Source: Mytilus californianus
Taxonomy: Eukaryota > Mollusca > Bivalvia > Mytilida > Mytilidae
Length of the DNA: 64,000 nucleotides
Assembly (NCBI RefSeq): GCF_021869535.1
Contig: NW_026262668.1
Coordinates: 64,386,058 to 64,450,057, forward strand
Direction: 5' to 3'
Shown: positions 44,773 through 57,600 of the stretch, in pieces
How positions within the stretch are numbered: position 1 is the stretch's first letter
Layout: the number at the start of each line of letters is the position of its first letter
Notes under the pieces: model-generated
Database searches by the model: none
Told to the model about the DNA's origin: nothing
Seen by the model: only the letters and a program-made list of their open reading frames with translations
Program-made: the position numbers and the translations under genes

Positions 44773-46507
44773 AAAAGGACTCGTGGTAGGATTGCCAATG
44801 AGATAACGGTCCACCCGAGTCTAAAAACTATCAAAAGCCCTCACATGACAAAATGTTAAACAATTCAACCAGATGATCAACGATCAAATTTAGAAGCGAA
44901 CATTTTCTTCCACATAAGACAGGTGTCTCTACAATATTTCACAACCACATAAATATATGACGTGGTTATATTAGGTTTTAAGCTCTCGACCCTCCCATTT
45001 CAATCTTGATTTAAGGAGTTTAAAAAATACAATAAAAGGTAGTCCGCCTTCTTAAATATCTCTGGTTTACAAGAATATTTGAGTAACCTACAGTACAATA
45101 AAATATATATCATATACTATTAATCGCTGGCGTTTTCTGTTTTCTAAATGTAAGTAAAGTATTTGACATAATTACAAAATGTAACATTGCAAATAAAAGT
45201 AGAACACGCGTTACTTGGTATTTTTTTTTAGTATAATACCTTATGTGATCAGTGTTACTAATCAGATATGTAGTTTTATGTAGCGTGGATAATAATGCTT
45301 TATTAAAAAAACATTAAAAGAGAAAATATGTGATCTCATTAGTACTTATCGATAAAAAAAACATAACGGAGATGAGGAGGCTGGTTATATCAAATTCTTT
45401 ACTGAGAAACGTCTTTTTTATTTCATAAAAATTCTATTTAAAAGCTGAAGATTTGAAAGACGGAATAACCAAACAAATTAACCCAACAGTTTAATCATCC
45501 AATCAATTCCAGGTACCAATAGCAGACTTATCCAATCAACATGGATGCTAGTAAATTAAAAATGTATCCACTAGTTCAGCGCATTTAACAAAGAAAATTA
45601 AAGAACCTTAGTGAACAAGCTCACGATGCCCAATCTATAAACTTGTTTTTTTTTTCTAAAACGCAACATCTTAGTGGTATAAGACTAAGTTGTTCTTCAC
45701 AAAAGAAATAATAATGATTACAAAGAATATGTTCATGTTATGTCAGGGTTTGTATAACCGATTCATTCAGTTTCGAAGTTTGCCCAAAAGAATTCAATGG
45801 AACAATTTGCTTCTCATATCACATTTAAGCTGATAGCACTTTCTGTACAATGTTAGTCAGATTAATATAAAGATAAGGACATGTGGTATGATTTCCAATG
45901 AGATCATGACGGTCCGCCAGAGTCCAGAAACTATAAACAACCCCCCACATAGTTTTTAAGTTCTCGACCCTCCATTTCAATCTTGATTTAAGGAGTTTAC
46001 AAAAATACAATAAAAGGTTGTCCACCTTCCTTAAATATCTCTGGTTTACAAGAATATTTTAGTAACCTACTGTACAATAAAATATATATCAGATATAATT
46101 AATCGCTGGCGTTTTTTGTTTTCTAAATGTTGAACTTGTAAGTAATGGATTTGACATAATTACAAAATGTAACATTGCAAATAAAAGTACACGTGTTACT
46201 TGGTATTGTTTTTTTTAATAATATACCTTATATGATCAGTGTAACTACAAGTTTTATGTAGCGTGGATAATAATGTTTTATTAAAAAAAAACATTAAAAG
46301 AGAAAATATGTGATCTTAGTAGTATTTATAAAAAAAAAAACATAACGAGGATGAGCAGGCTGGTTATATCAAATTCTTTACTGAGAAACGTCTTTTTTTT
46401 TTTACTTCTTACCAAATTCTATTTAAAAGCTGAAGATTTGAAAGACGGAATAACCAAACAAATTAACCCAACAGTTTAATCATCCAATCAATTCCTGGTA
46501 CCAATAG

Positions 46508-46667
46508 AAAAAAGTAAAATAACAAAAATACCGAACTCCAAAACATTGTTATATTTATGACTTGGTACAGGCATTTCCTTATGTAGGAAATGGTAGATAA
46601 AACCTGTGTTTATAGCTAGCTAAACCTCTCACTTATATGACAGTCATATGAAATTCCATTATATTAT
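46508..46667 (+). mobile_element. Short insertion in duplication copy B (160 bp, 4-bp target duplication)
   Basis: Copy A reads 'ggtaccaatagcagactta' without a break. Copy B carries 160 extra bases between 'ccaatag' and 'atagcagac', with 'atag' duplicated (46504-46507 and 46668-46671). The insert belongs to the 'attcctgacttggtacaggc' family and shows the precise ends of that short form: 'aaaaaagtaaaataac' to 'attccattatattat'. Confidence 0.85.
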
Positions 46668-46970
46668 ATAGCAGACTTATCCAATCAATATGGATGCTAG
46701 TATATTAAAAATGTATCCACTAGTTCAGCGCATTTAACAAAGAAAATTAAAGAACCTTATTGAACAAGCTCACGATGCCCAATTTATAAAATTTTTTTTC
46801 TAAAAAGCAACATCTTTGTGGTATATTGACTAAGCTGTTCTTCACAAAAGAAATAATAATGATAACAAAGATATGTTCATGTTATGTCAGGATTTGTATA
46901 ACGAAGTCATTTATTTTCAAAGTTTACCAAAAAAATCAATCGAACAATTTGCTTCTGACATCACATTTAA

Positions 46971-47250
46971 AAGAGGGACGAAAGATACCAGAGGGACAGT
47001 CAAACTCATAGATCGTAAACAAACTGACAACGCCATGGCTGAAAATAAAAAGCTAATCAGACAAATAATAGTACAGATGACACAACATAGAAAACTAAAG
47101 ACTAAGCAACACGAACCCCACCAAAAACTGGGGGTGATCTCAGGTGCTCCGGAAGGGTAAGCAGATCCTGCTCCACATGTGGCACTCGTCGTGTAGCTTA
47201 TGTTATTACAAATCCGGTAAATAGTCTAATTCGGTAGGTCATTTCCATGT
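46971..47250 (-). mobile_element. 5'-truncated Penelope-type family A insertion, with TTAA duplication
   Basis: The tandem copy A reads 'atcacatttaagctgatagc'. Here 'cacatttaa' is followed by about 280 bp of reversed family A 3' sequence ('aagagggacgaaagatac' to 'taggtcatttccatg') and then 'ttaagctgatagc'. TTAA is thus present on both sides. This fixes the element's 3' terminus at '...ctttcgtccctctttt' on the minus strand. Confidence 0.8.
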
Positions 47251-47449
47251 TAAGCTGATAGCACTATCTGTACAATGTTAGTCAGAATAATATAAAAATA
47301 ATGACATGTGGTATGATTTCCAATGAGACAATGGTCAACCTGAGTACAGAAACTATCAACAACCCGACATAACAAAATGTAAAATAATTCAAGCCAGAAA
47401 AACAACAGTCTTATTTAGAAAGCAAACATATTCCTCGACATTAGACAGG

Positions 47450-48166
47450 ACAGTAAATTTCGTCGTGTGAATCTCATAGTGTTATATTTCCACTTTTGAT
47501 AAAAACGGAGATCGCTATATATTTGAGATCCAAGTGCAATGGTTTTATTATCTCCCTATACAACTATGATACGTGATTTCTACACTCTACGAGTTTTTGT
47601 CAGAACTACACTGTTCTATCTCCACACTCTAATTGGATTATGATGGCTTATTCCTCTAGTTAGTTCAGAGAAAAATATTGTTATAGTGTTGTATCTCCAC
47701 TATTTCTCATGGTTTTTTTTTTGCTGTTAAATAATTGTTATCAAAACTATCTTAGTAGTACTATGATTAAATGGTTTGTATGGTTTGGACTCAATCTATG
47801 AGCAACTCTTATCAAATCCATCAGTACAGAATTGGAGATATTACAAAGTTAAAAAATCCATGGTCTATCTCCAATGGAAATATAGGGATTAATTTCTAAA
47901 ACTACATTGTTTGTAGTGAAATGTTCTATCTGCGAAAAAGATAAAAAAAAAAATCTGCGAAAAAGGGGATGCTTTGTTTATCTAAGTTGCTTGTCTATTA
48001 AAAAATCAATCGAACAAAGAGTTACTCTTCGTGTACGTATATTCGATTCCTATATAACATTTTATGTCTCAGTCAAACATTTATCATATTGAGCTTTTAA
48101 ACTTTAATCTAGATTTTTACCACTATTACCAAATGGGAAATACACCATTACAAGATTCACACGACG
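47450..48166. mobile_element. TIR element in duplication copy C (717 bp, AGG duplication)
   Basis: Relative to copy A ('agacaggtgtctctaca'), copy C has 717 extra bases flanked by AGG at 47447-47449 and 48167-48169. The ends are imperfect inverted repeats of about 40 bp: left 'cgtcgtgtgaatctcatag', right the complement 'acaagattcacacgacg'. Inside, words like 'gttctatctccac' repeat loosely. There is no transposase frame; the 61-codon frame at 47907 is incidental. Confidence 0.8.
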
Positions 48167-48349
48167 AGGTGTCTATACAATATATGACAATCTCATAAAT
48201 ATATGACGTGGTTTTACTAGTTCTTTTTAAGATCTCAAACCTCACTTTTTAATCTCGATCAGAGGACTTTAAAACACAATAAAAGGTAGTCTACCTTCCT
48301 TAAATGTCTTTTGTTTGCAATAACATGTGAGTAGCCTACATTACAATAG

Positions 48350-48640
48350 AACAATTTGACAGTGGTGATAATGACACCTTCTTTACCTGAATTTATTTTT
48401 ATTTATCCAGATAATTTCATTTTTAAGTTTGATTTTATGTCCGTCATGTTTTCCTTTTATTGTAGCATATGTCTTTTTTTGTTGTTGTTGTTTTTTGTTT
48501 AATTCCATTATTTCGTCTAATCAGAGTAAAGATTTGTGACATCATGCATGCCGTTACCATAGTGAAGCGTCCTTTATAAATGGGTCACAAACCGAAATTA
48601 TTACTGACTGCGTCAGAACTAGTAAGTACGTAAATAACCG
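48350..48640. other. Sequence private to duplication copy C
   Basis: Relative to copies A and B, this segment ('gatgtccgtcatgttttcc'-like, with a 'ttgttgttgtt' run) replaces the 'taatcgctggcg' block. It may be another insertion or a replacement, but ends are not clear. Confidence 0.4.
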
Positions 48641-48790
48641 TAAAGTATTTGACATCATTGCAAATATAAAGTAGAACACGTGTTACCTGGTATTGTTTTT
48701 ATAATATACATTATGTGATTAGTGTAAATACAAGTTTTATGTAGCGTGGATAATAATGCTTTATTAAAAAAACGTTAAAAAGGAAACAAT

Positions 48791-49779
48791 GTTTTTGTCA
48801 GTTAATTCAATTTTGAGTGGGAAGGTTAGTTATTTTGTTTCCGATGATATTCTTATTTCATTTTTCAATACAGTAAAACTTTGATTTTGCTCTCAGACAG
48901 TGGCTTTTTACTCTTAAGAATTAATTAAATATTCATTTCTAGGACATGATAAAAGGCTTATGTTAACACGATTTGCAATAGAAAATAAATACCTTTATCA
49001 TAACAAAGTAGGAAATGCAAGTAACTTTTATGTGTAATAAAAACAATGGCAATCGTTCTGCATAAGCCATCCGTGATGATCAGTTACGGTTCCATATGCT
49101 TTAACAAACCCAAGAGAACAAAAGAGAAGAATGTGTCCGAGGACGTATATTAAACTGTTTATAATGTAGCTTTTCCGATTTCATACACCGTATCAACCTT
49201 CAACCAATATAGGTCATCGAGTCTAGCTTTCGGGATTGTATCAATGTCTCAAATAGATACGGGTCATATATTTAAAAGCCATTAAAGACTCTTTTTAATA
49301 CTCTTAAACTAAATCCACCGACTTTGTTCTTTGTAGAGTAAGCATTTATAACTTAGCTTTAATATGCTGCAAACAAGATCATTTGGTAACTGTAACGAAG
49401 GCAGATCTGCACCGGGTAAACATCAAACATAAGCCCGCATGTAGCTGTACCCATCCCGTTGATGATTGTAATCACTATTTTTTTTCGAGTACCCTTTCCG
49501 CAATGAAGATATATCCTTTATAAGATCAGAAAATTTGTGTGATAACAATAAACTCATCATAGATACAAGGATTACAATATTTGACAATTGAGTTTCTGTT
49601 GGTTGGTGATGGAGACCTTACATCTGATCAAAATATAGATTTTTTTTTCTAAATTCTGTACACTCATTTATCAGGAAACACAAAGATTCAGAACATACAG
49701 ATATATTGAATTTTCTTTGGCATCTTTCGCCTCTCTTTTTTCCACTTCAGTCTTGTCTCGTCTCATTTCCTAGTACATA
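48791..49779. other. Intergenic DNA without recognised features
   Basis: Only a short fragment of the 9695-type repeat is seen, at 49545-49585. Confidence 0.35.
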
Positions 49780-50268
49780 TATATATGTTGTGTACAAATT
49801 GTAATGTTGTACAAATTATACAGTATTTTTGTACAAGTTATCAGTATTTTGTAAATCTCTTTACATAATTAGATAAAATAAGCACAGTGTCTTTGGTTAA
49901 GATTATCACTGTTTTATTTCCACAACTACATGCTACAGTCTTGCACACAGTACTGACATAAAGTTTATATAAAAACACAAAGATATTTTGTGGACATAGA
50001 ATTTGGTATTAGTCAAAAAATAAAAATATAATCTAAACCAATCAGGTGTCCTTATTTGTAGTTTTATGACATAGAGGACAGTGCTTAATGTTAGGCTGAA
50101 GTATATAAATTTGTGAGAAAAACATCGAACTGGATAATTATTGAAGATACACTTGTATCACCTGGTGAAAGATGGTGTGTGTCAAAATACTGATAACTTG
50201 TACAAAAACCCTGTACAAATTAAAATTTGTACTAAATTACAACTTGTACACAACTTATATATATATAC
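49780..50268. mobile_element. Long-TIR element (~490 bp)
   Basis: Ends of about 90 bp are inverted: left 'gttgtgtacaaattgtaatg', then 'tttttgtacaagttatcagt' and 'attttg'. Right is the complement, from 'caaaatactgataacttgta' to 'aacttgtacacaac'. Both flanks are TATATA-rich, so a TA-type target is possible but cannot be proven. The central 300 bp has no coding frame. Confidence 0.8.
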
Positions 50269-51380
50269 TTTTGGTTTTTTTTAGTAGTTCATAAATTCCT
50301 TTCTTCATGATTAAATGTTTTGCGATTATATTTGTATACAAAGACGTCTCTATTGTTATAACTTGTGTCAAATCCCTTTTGCTACTCTTGCAAATAAAAC
50401 ACGTTTAAGCGAACAGAAAGAAGTGTGTGTAGAATGCTTACTTCAGGATGTCCCGTTAAAAGGTATTTCAGATTTATTTTAAAATAAAAATTTACCAGAT
50501 TTACAAGTGAGGTAAAACTTCAGAATCTCCTGATAACGTATTTATGTATAATTTTCAATATGACCATCCCTAGAATCTTTTTTTTTTTTTCAAAATAAAA
50601 TCTATTATTTTCGATTAATAGTAATGTAAAAAAAAATATCTGTTTAACCCGAGAGAGGTGTCAAAAAAGTTTGGTAGAATAAATAATACGGTAGCACAGC
50701 AGTCTATCCATGATGGTTGAAATTCATATTTTAGTAATGTCAGGTACTTGTTTTAGCAGCAAAGGTCATCGAATATTCTTTATTCTTTTAAACCAAAATC
50801 CATGGTACAGGAACATTATAGAGTTCAAGTATATAACAAATAGTCAGAATTAATACGACTGTATGATCTACAATGGTTAAAAAGAGATTAAAGCTTATAT
50901 AAAACTTATGTACGAAAATACAATCATGGTATATAAATTCTAACAACTTTTGAAGAATCCCTAAAGTCAATTAGGCTAAATTTCAGATTAAAGTAAGATC
51001 ATGACGCAAGTGATAGCAAATTCTGAAAAAAGGCATGATATAGGGTGGACATTACCTTATGCTATTTCTTGCGCTTATGTGTCCCTTAAAGACATCCCTG
51101 GAATTTTGATGTCAAATCAGGTCGGTTTACATTAAAGTCTTATTGCTAGACTACGTTCGTGGATTTAACTGAGCAGTCTGTGCGGGATTGTTAAGGTTAC
51201 AATATAGTAAATAATTAAGGCTGTAATAATGAAATAAAAAAAAACTCTTTTTTTTTTGAAAATTTAATGACCGTTTTTAACGCAGACATATTTCATGATC
51301 TGACAAAAATAAATAATGACAACACACGCACTAAACACAACATGAACGTTCAAAATCAACAAAGTAAAGTAAAGTTCATT
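50269..51380. other. 3' flank of the nuclear receptor gene
   Basis: No feature was recognised. The 3' untranslated region of the minus-strand receptor would start at 51380 and run downward. Confidence 0.35.
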
Positions 51381-51622
51381 TTAACTAGACTTAAACATGT
51401 CACATAACAGTCTTTCAATCGGAATACTTCCAATTGTTCGACGAAAAAATACATCTTCGACGGCACGTGGACTCAGAGTTCGTAGCACCGGAAGCAGTAA
51501 CAACAGCTTTCCAAATCTAAACTTGTTAGAGGATTGGTTCGTCAAAATGTAGTCATTCAACATCAACTGCGCTTGGTCTTGCAGTAGTTCTATTTGAAAA
51601 TAATCCCGTATACCACGAGCTT
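51381..51622 (-). CDS. NR2E1: NR2E1-like terminal exon (helices 9-12)
   Basis: The acceptor 'gtgttcatttcag' precedes 51622; the stop TAA is at 51383-51381. It encodes [49 protein letters not shown] and [19 protein letters not shown], then KSS. This contains the AF-2 helix region and matches the human TLX end 'VFFKKTIGNVPITRLLSDMY' closely. Confidence 0.93.
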
Positions 51623-54600
51623 CTGAAATGAACACATATCATCTTTTCAGTAATAGTTCTATATTCTTGTTTAGTGGAGATGATCTAAAAAGAATACACT
51701 GTTGACACAGAGATATGTCTCGCTTGTATGTAATTTTGATATTTAAATGGAAATGTTGAAATTAAAATAGCAATACTCGTGATAGTTATATAACTAAACC
51801 ATGACTGAAGTACAGGGCCAAATAATTCCCGCAGAAAAAAGTTGTCAATGGTAATTCAACTACATACCAAATATCACTCACTTATCATGTGTGGTTCACA
51901 TTTAACCGACATAATCACAAACAGTCACATGCCAACTATAAAGAAATTGCATAGCTAACTAATCTTAATGGAAATGCATACCAAATACCATTGACTTATA
52001 AGTCGTTACATAATTACAAACATTAACATGTAAACTATTCAAAAAACCAACAGACCATAACTGAGTGGTCAGGGCCAACTTATCTTAATGGAAATGAGAT
52101 GTGCCAATGCAGTCAGGATTCTACTTCGTCAAAATTATCTCTCCATTACGCCAGTCAATTTTTACAATCGTAAAAATGGAAGCCATTGTAGGGATGACGC
52201 GCTGCCAATTTAGCTCTTGAAAACCGATAAATTTATCCACACAGCACCATTTCGATCCTTATATGCCAGATGTATTTCAAAAGACAAATGTATCTACTAG
52301 CTATTGAGCATCATTTAATGTACTTTCCTGCATACAGTAAACTTAAACCTATTGTCTGATCGGTTGTCAGGTGGAATTTTCGAAAGTTCAAAAACTTTAA
52401 AAAAAAATTCTAATTAAATATTTCGTGGAAGGGCAGACTAAAATTTTTCAGAGGTTTAAGACTAATAACCACACAAAAAATGAAGTTTTTTTGAAGATAT
52501 GCATTTTTAAGATCCAACTGTAAAGTCTGTCGTCAAGTACATTTCGTTAAAAGATGTTATTCGAAAACACCTTCTCTGTTGTTATGACTCATTAGAAAGA
52601 TATTTCACTTGACCCATGTATTTCATTCTTTAGTACTGTGAATTTTTAATGTTATTCTATCAACATGTAGCCTTAATATATAAAAATAATAGAATCTGAA
52701 ACGAGATGATGTATCAAATATTTTTGCTTTATACGTTTTCAATACAGAATAGTCAACTCACACACGCCCGAACATGAAAAGGTGCACTCGACTTTCTCGT
52801 TTCGGTGTAATTATTGCCCATTTTGGGAATTTTTTCCCAAAAAACTATCGCCAGGGGCAGAGGTGCAAATCAATGCTTCAGAAAGATCAATCTATTTTCT
52901 ATCTATGGATTTTTTTCCGGCGGAATTGATGCTTATGCACAAAAAAGATCCAACTGGATTTGAACCTGCAACAATCGACTGTTTTATGAAAATTTGTCTT
53001 TAATTTAAAAGTTTACAAATATCTGGAAGCTCTTTACTACAATTCAAGTAAAAACACGTATATAAGATGCAAAAAAATCCTAAATCATGCAACTTTATTA
53101 AACTTTTAAAGCCCATAGACACAGAAGTAAACAATTCAAATATACCAATTTGGCTTTTTTACCATCTCTAACAAAGAGTTCCATTTCTTTTGTTTAATTT
53201 CAACTGAGTTTCCGCCTGCAATGCTTATACAACTGCATACCAAATATTATTGACTTATAAACGGTTCTCTTTAAACTGACCTTAACCTAAACTTTGACAT
53301 TTAAACTATGCAAAAGTGTTCAAGTCAAAAGACTGAGTGAGAGGGCGGATCCGAATAATCTCCATGGAAATGAGTTGTGACAATTCTGATACAACTGCAC
53401 CCCATTACTATCATTGATTTACCATTAGTGATTCTCCTTAAACTGACCTAATTACAAACTTTAATAATTTTTTACAAAAACTACACAAAATTAAAAATTG
53501 AGCAACATGAATTCCACCCAAAACCGGAGCAGAACGAAGGTACTCAAGAAAGGTATGAAATTCCTGCTTCACTAGTGGGACAGTTAACATGCATTTAAGA
53601 ACTTGAAAATTGACGTGTCAGCAGCAATACCCCCTTTTGTACATCTTTAGGTGAGACACAAAAACAAATAATATGTTCAAACTAAACAATACATGTTACA
53701 GTGGTATTGATTTTCGTGGATTTTGTGCTACAATCGAAACAAAAAAAATAGTGCCTAACAGAAATATTTTCTATTTAGATCACAAGTGAATTTCAAATTC
53801 CAGAAAATATGTGTACATACCAGGTTTGAACAAAACCAATGCTTTTAAGCATGCGTATTCTGTCGTGTCCACACGATTTGCGTTTAGTCTCGATATGATA
53901 TCCTGGACTAATCTCAGCTGTGCTGCTATAAGGAAACTCCTGTCTCCAGTATTTGCGTCCAATGAATATCCATTGTTTGTCATAAGTGTCCCTACAAAAT
54001 TATTTGCATAAATATATCATCTCTCTCTTGACGGTGGAATTGCAATCTAATTCGTATCGATTATCAGGTATTCTCCAGATTGATACTCTTAACAGCTTCG
54101 CGTCACAATATGGAGCTTATTGTTGATTATTATCAATACGATGATCATCGATTTATCGGATTGTATTTGTGTTTTTCGTGAAAAAGTTTTGTTTTACAGG
54201 AAAACCGGAAGAGAACTAGATAAGTTGAGGTCAAACATCCATTCCGATCAAAATACTGACAACGATGAAAGGTAAAGGTCAAAGTTATTAAGTTTTGGTC
54301 AAGTATATTTGACCTCATAAAGCCGTGATATGCAAATTTAGGGAGAGTTGAACCGAGTGATACAGGAACAGGGAACATCGATAAATGAGCAGTGCGTTCT
54401 AGTGTGAGTTATTAATCCTTTCACCAATTTTGATAACTTAAGTTATCCACAGGTCAGGATTTCAACAACTTACAATAAGTGGTCAACGTACAAAACGTCA
54501 TAAAAATTGTTCGAAGTTGACCTGATTCTATGTAGGTAGTACAAAAAATAGACAAGAAATAAATAAAAGTCATATGATACTTCAAATTAAAAAAAAAAGT

Positions 54601-57600
54601 TGAGTATGTTTAATATACTTGAATGGCTATGTTTTACTATAAAACACTTGTAACTGGACTTTCTTTTAAAGGAAACCCTTTATCTTATCAAAATCTTCAG
54701 ATATGTACTTCTATTGAATTAATGTATTCTCGTACCCAAATTCTCCGATAGCTTTTCCGTATGCAGTGACCTTAATCTTGAGACCTCTTGTTAGTACTTT
54801 GGCAACCGCACAGCGCAAGTGCGAGGAAAAACCGTGATGAAAGAAAAGGCAACATAGATAGGGTTTTAACTTAATTGATTCAGAAAGAAATATTTTAACA
54901 CACCAAATCAATTAACAACTGTAACGTTACGTTATATAACAAATGGAAACGCATCGAAAATATAGAAATACTAAACATCGCTCTATTGCATATCTATCAT
55001 CTCACTTATATTTCACGTCACATAATTCTGTGTTGATTATTTATCTCCCAGTTGATACCATATTCCAGGGCTTGTTTTTCCTATTATGATTTCTTTGATA
55101 GAGGGTTGCTGCTCACAAGGAAGCTTTTAAACCAAGAGTTCCAAGGGGTGAAGATGAAATCATCCCTTCGTAAATTTTACGGACGCCATCACGAGTTGGT
55201 TGATCGTGATGGAATATCTGTTTCACAGATGACGACGGATACGTTCCAATTGTAATTACAATCCCGTCCCCTTTTATACGAATATGACTTACAGAATTAG
55301 ACTTATCACCGGGTTTGTACTTATATGAGCAACACGACGGGTGCCACATGTATAGCAGGATCTTCTTATCCTTCCTGAGCACCTGAGATCACCCCAATTT
55401 TTGGTGAGGTTCTTGTTGCTTAGTCTTTAGTTTTCTATGGTGTGATTTGTGTACTGTTGTTTGCCTGTTTGTCTTTTTCTTTTTTTAACCCATAGCGTTG
55501 TCAGTTTCTTTTCGACTTGTAAGTTTGAATGTCCCTTTGGTATCTTTCGCTTCTCTTTTATTAAAATCACGATCGGTAAACTTCGGTAATAACACCCGAA
55601 AGTTAATCAGCAGGCAAAGTTTTCACTGAATGACATATTTTTGTCCATTATACGTTATGGTTTTGTAATGAGTGTAAAAAAAAATCGTGCAGCGAGGACT
55701 TAGTTTAGTACATTAACATGCATTGGTTCAATAATTTTCTTAACATTATAATTTCAAGAAACTCGTTTCATATAACTTTAAATAAATTACCAGCGTGAAA
55801 ATGTGACCTTGAATCAAGGTTACCCTTGTGTAAGTTTATCAACTGTTGATACAATATGCCACCAAATGTCAAATTCCCATAACTCAAATTTGTTAAATAA
55901 AATTCGGTACAATAATATGGTCAATTATGGTCAACTGCAAATGATGGCAAACAATAGTACAATTTTTAGAACTTTCTATCAAATAGTCTAAGAAGAGTTG
56001 AGTTCACAAGCTGATATTATTGTCAGAATAATAAAAACAAATAATAAAAAGTCCTACAACTCCCGTAAAAAATGGTCGGATCAAAATGACGGTATAATAT
56101 GGTCAACTCCACATGTAATTACTATACCACCTTCGGCGGGGCAAGCGAGGGACAACACGAACGCACGTGATATTGTGATAAGCATTCCAATACTCGTAAT
56201 TCAAAATATCGGCAAACAGGAAGTAGGTATCTGACAGATCCGAAAAGTAATCACTCCCAAGCTGCAGACAAAACATGAAGTTTTTCTTTTCAATAGTTTC
56301 TGAGAAAAGTGTGACGAAAATATTTGTTTGCCGAACATACGGACAGACAAAGTAATTGCAATATATAGCCCCCACTCTAATATTGACAGGAAAGCTCGCC
56401 AAACTGAAAACCAAAAGGTATTTGAATGTTCGATAATGCTATTTACTATTATAAAGAACTACTCTGTCTGGTAGAATTTACTACTTATATCATTAATGAT
56501 TAATTGTACTTAGTTTTATCGACAGAAAAAAAGCAATTTTACTTACCAATGTCAATAGGCAGAGACCATTGTGCTGCACTTAGAATGAATAATTCGCACC
56601 AAGATTCCTCGAGAAGAATAGCTTGATCCCTAAATGGAAGCTGTAGGAATGATGGGATACTTCTGGCCCATTTCACACACATGAAAAGAAGTCTAGCCGC
56701 TGTTTCGTAGATATTATCATTAGCCAAGAGAGCATTGTCTGAAGTCACTGCAACTTGTGTATATTTTGGGACTGGCTGGTGAATTGATTGCTGATAGGCA
56801 GATGACGGTGGAGAGAACGGAAGAACCCTTGGTGTTAGTTTTGGTGACTCTTCAGATGAACTTTTTGGACTTGTGGATGATGTGACGTTTGGACTGTCAC
56901 TTTTGTCAGATGCTGGGGATCCTAAAAGTATTGAGAAATTTATAAACATATAGTCTTCTAAACAATACCGTTGTTAAAACCTAACATTTTTTGTAAAACA
57001 ATGAGGTACATTCTGTAAAGGTTAATGAAAATAGTTCAAGATATCTGTGAAATGATGGCATGTATTAAACCCCTTTATTCCAGAGAACTTGTTCCTCATC
57101 ATTTTCGATAATCTGTCACTGTTTACTGAGCTCTATATATCATAATTCTTTTTTGTTTGATAAAGTTCTTGGTTAACAAAATAATTCTAGTAACAAAGTA
57201 TTTTCAAAAGCACGTGTTTTTACATGCTACTAAATTGTTTTATCATCTTGCTTTATAAACTAAGACCAAGTAATGACCTTCAGTAATTATAGTATAGAAT
57301 TCATATCCTATAGTGTGTATACTAACCATTTTCTGATGAGGAAGTAGAAGCCGGTTGAGGGGATGGAGTCATTCTTTCACTTTTATTGTCAGACCTGTCA
57401 ATTTTATCATTTGCGTTATCTGATGGTGTTGAACATCTGCTAGTGTTAACTAACGTTGGCTGCGTCGGAGAACTGTTTGTGGAGGCATTGCTGCTACCAT
57501 CGCTGTTAAAGTGGCTGTATTTTGTACGTACATCGATGTTAACGTTGCAAGAGGAAAAGTGTGACTGCAAAGCATGGTGTCGACGTTGTTCGTGCTGATA

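Larger units (their letters stand above)
42585..48790 (+). repeat. Tandem segmental duplication, ~1.1-kb unit, three copies plus a partial
   Basis: Landmarks recur in the same order: 'ccaatgagat' with 'acatgacaaaatgtta', 'atatatgacgtggtt', 'ttgatttaaggagttta', 'aataaaaggtagtcc' (45041, 46018, 48290), 'taatcgctggcgtttt', 'tttatgtagcgtggataata', 'aagacggaataaccaaacaa', 'tccactagttcagcgcattt' and 'ttaagctgatagcac'. Copy A is about 44776-45871, B about 45872-47297 and C about 47298-48790. A partial copy (tail only) lies at 42585-42760. Later insertions enlarge the copies. No gene is contained. Confidence 0.88.

Noticed and set aside
56103..56414. 103-codon minus frame between receptor exons
   Set aside because: It has no similarity to nuclear receptors or anything I recognise, and its region contains recurring words typical of old repeats. 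Splicing 56547 to 53991 is in phase without it.
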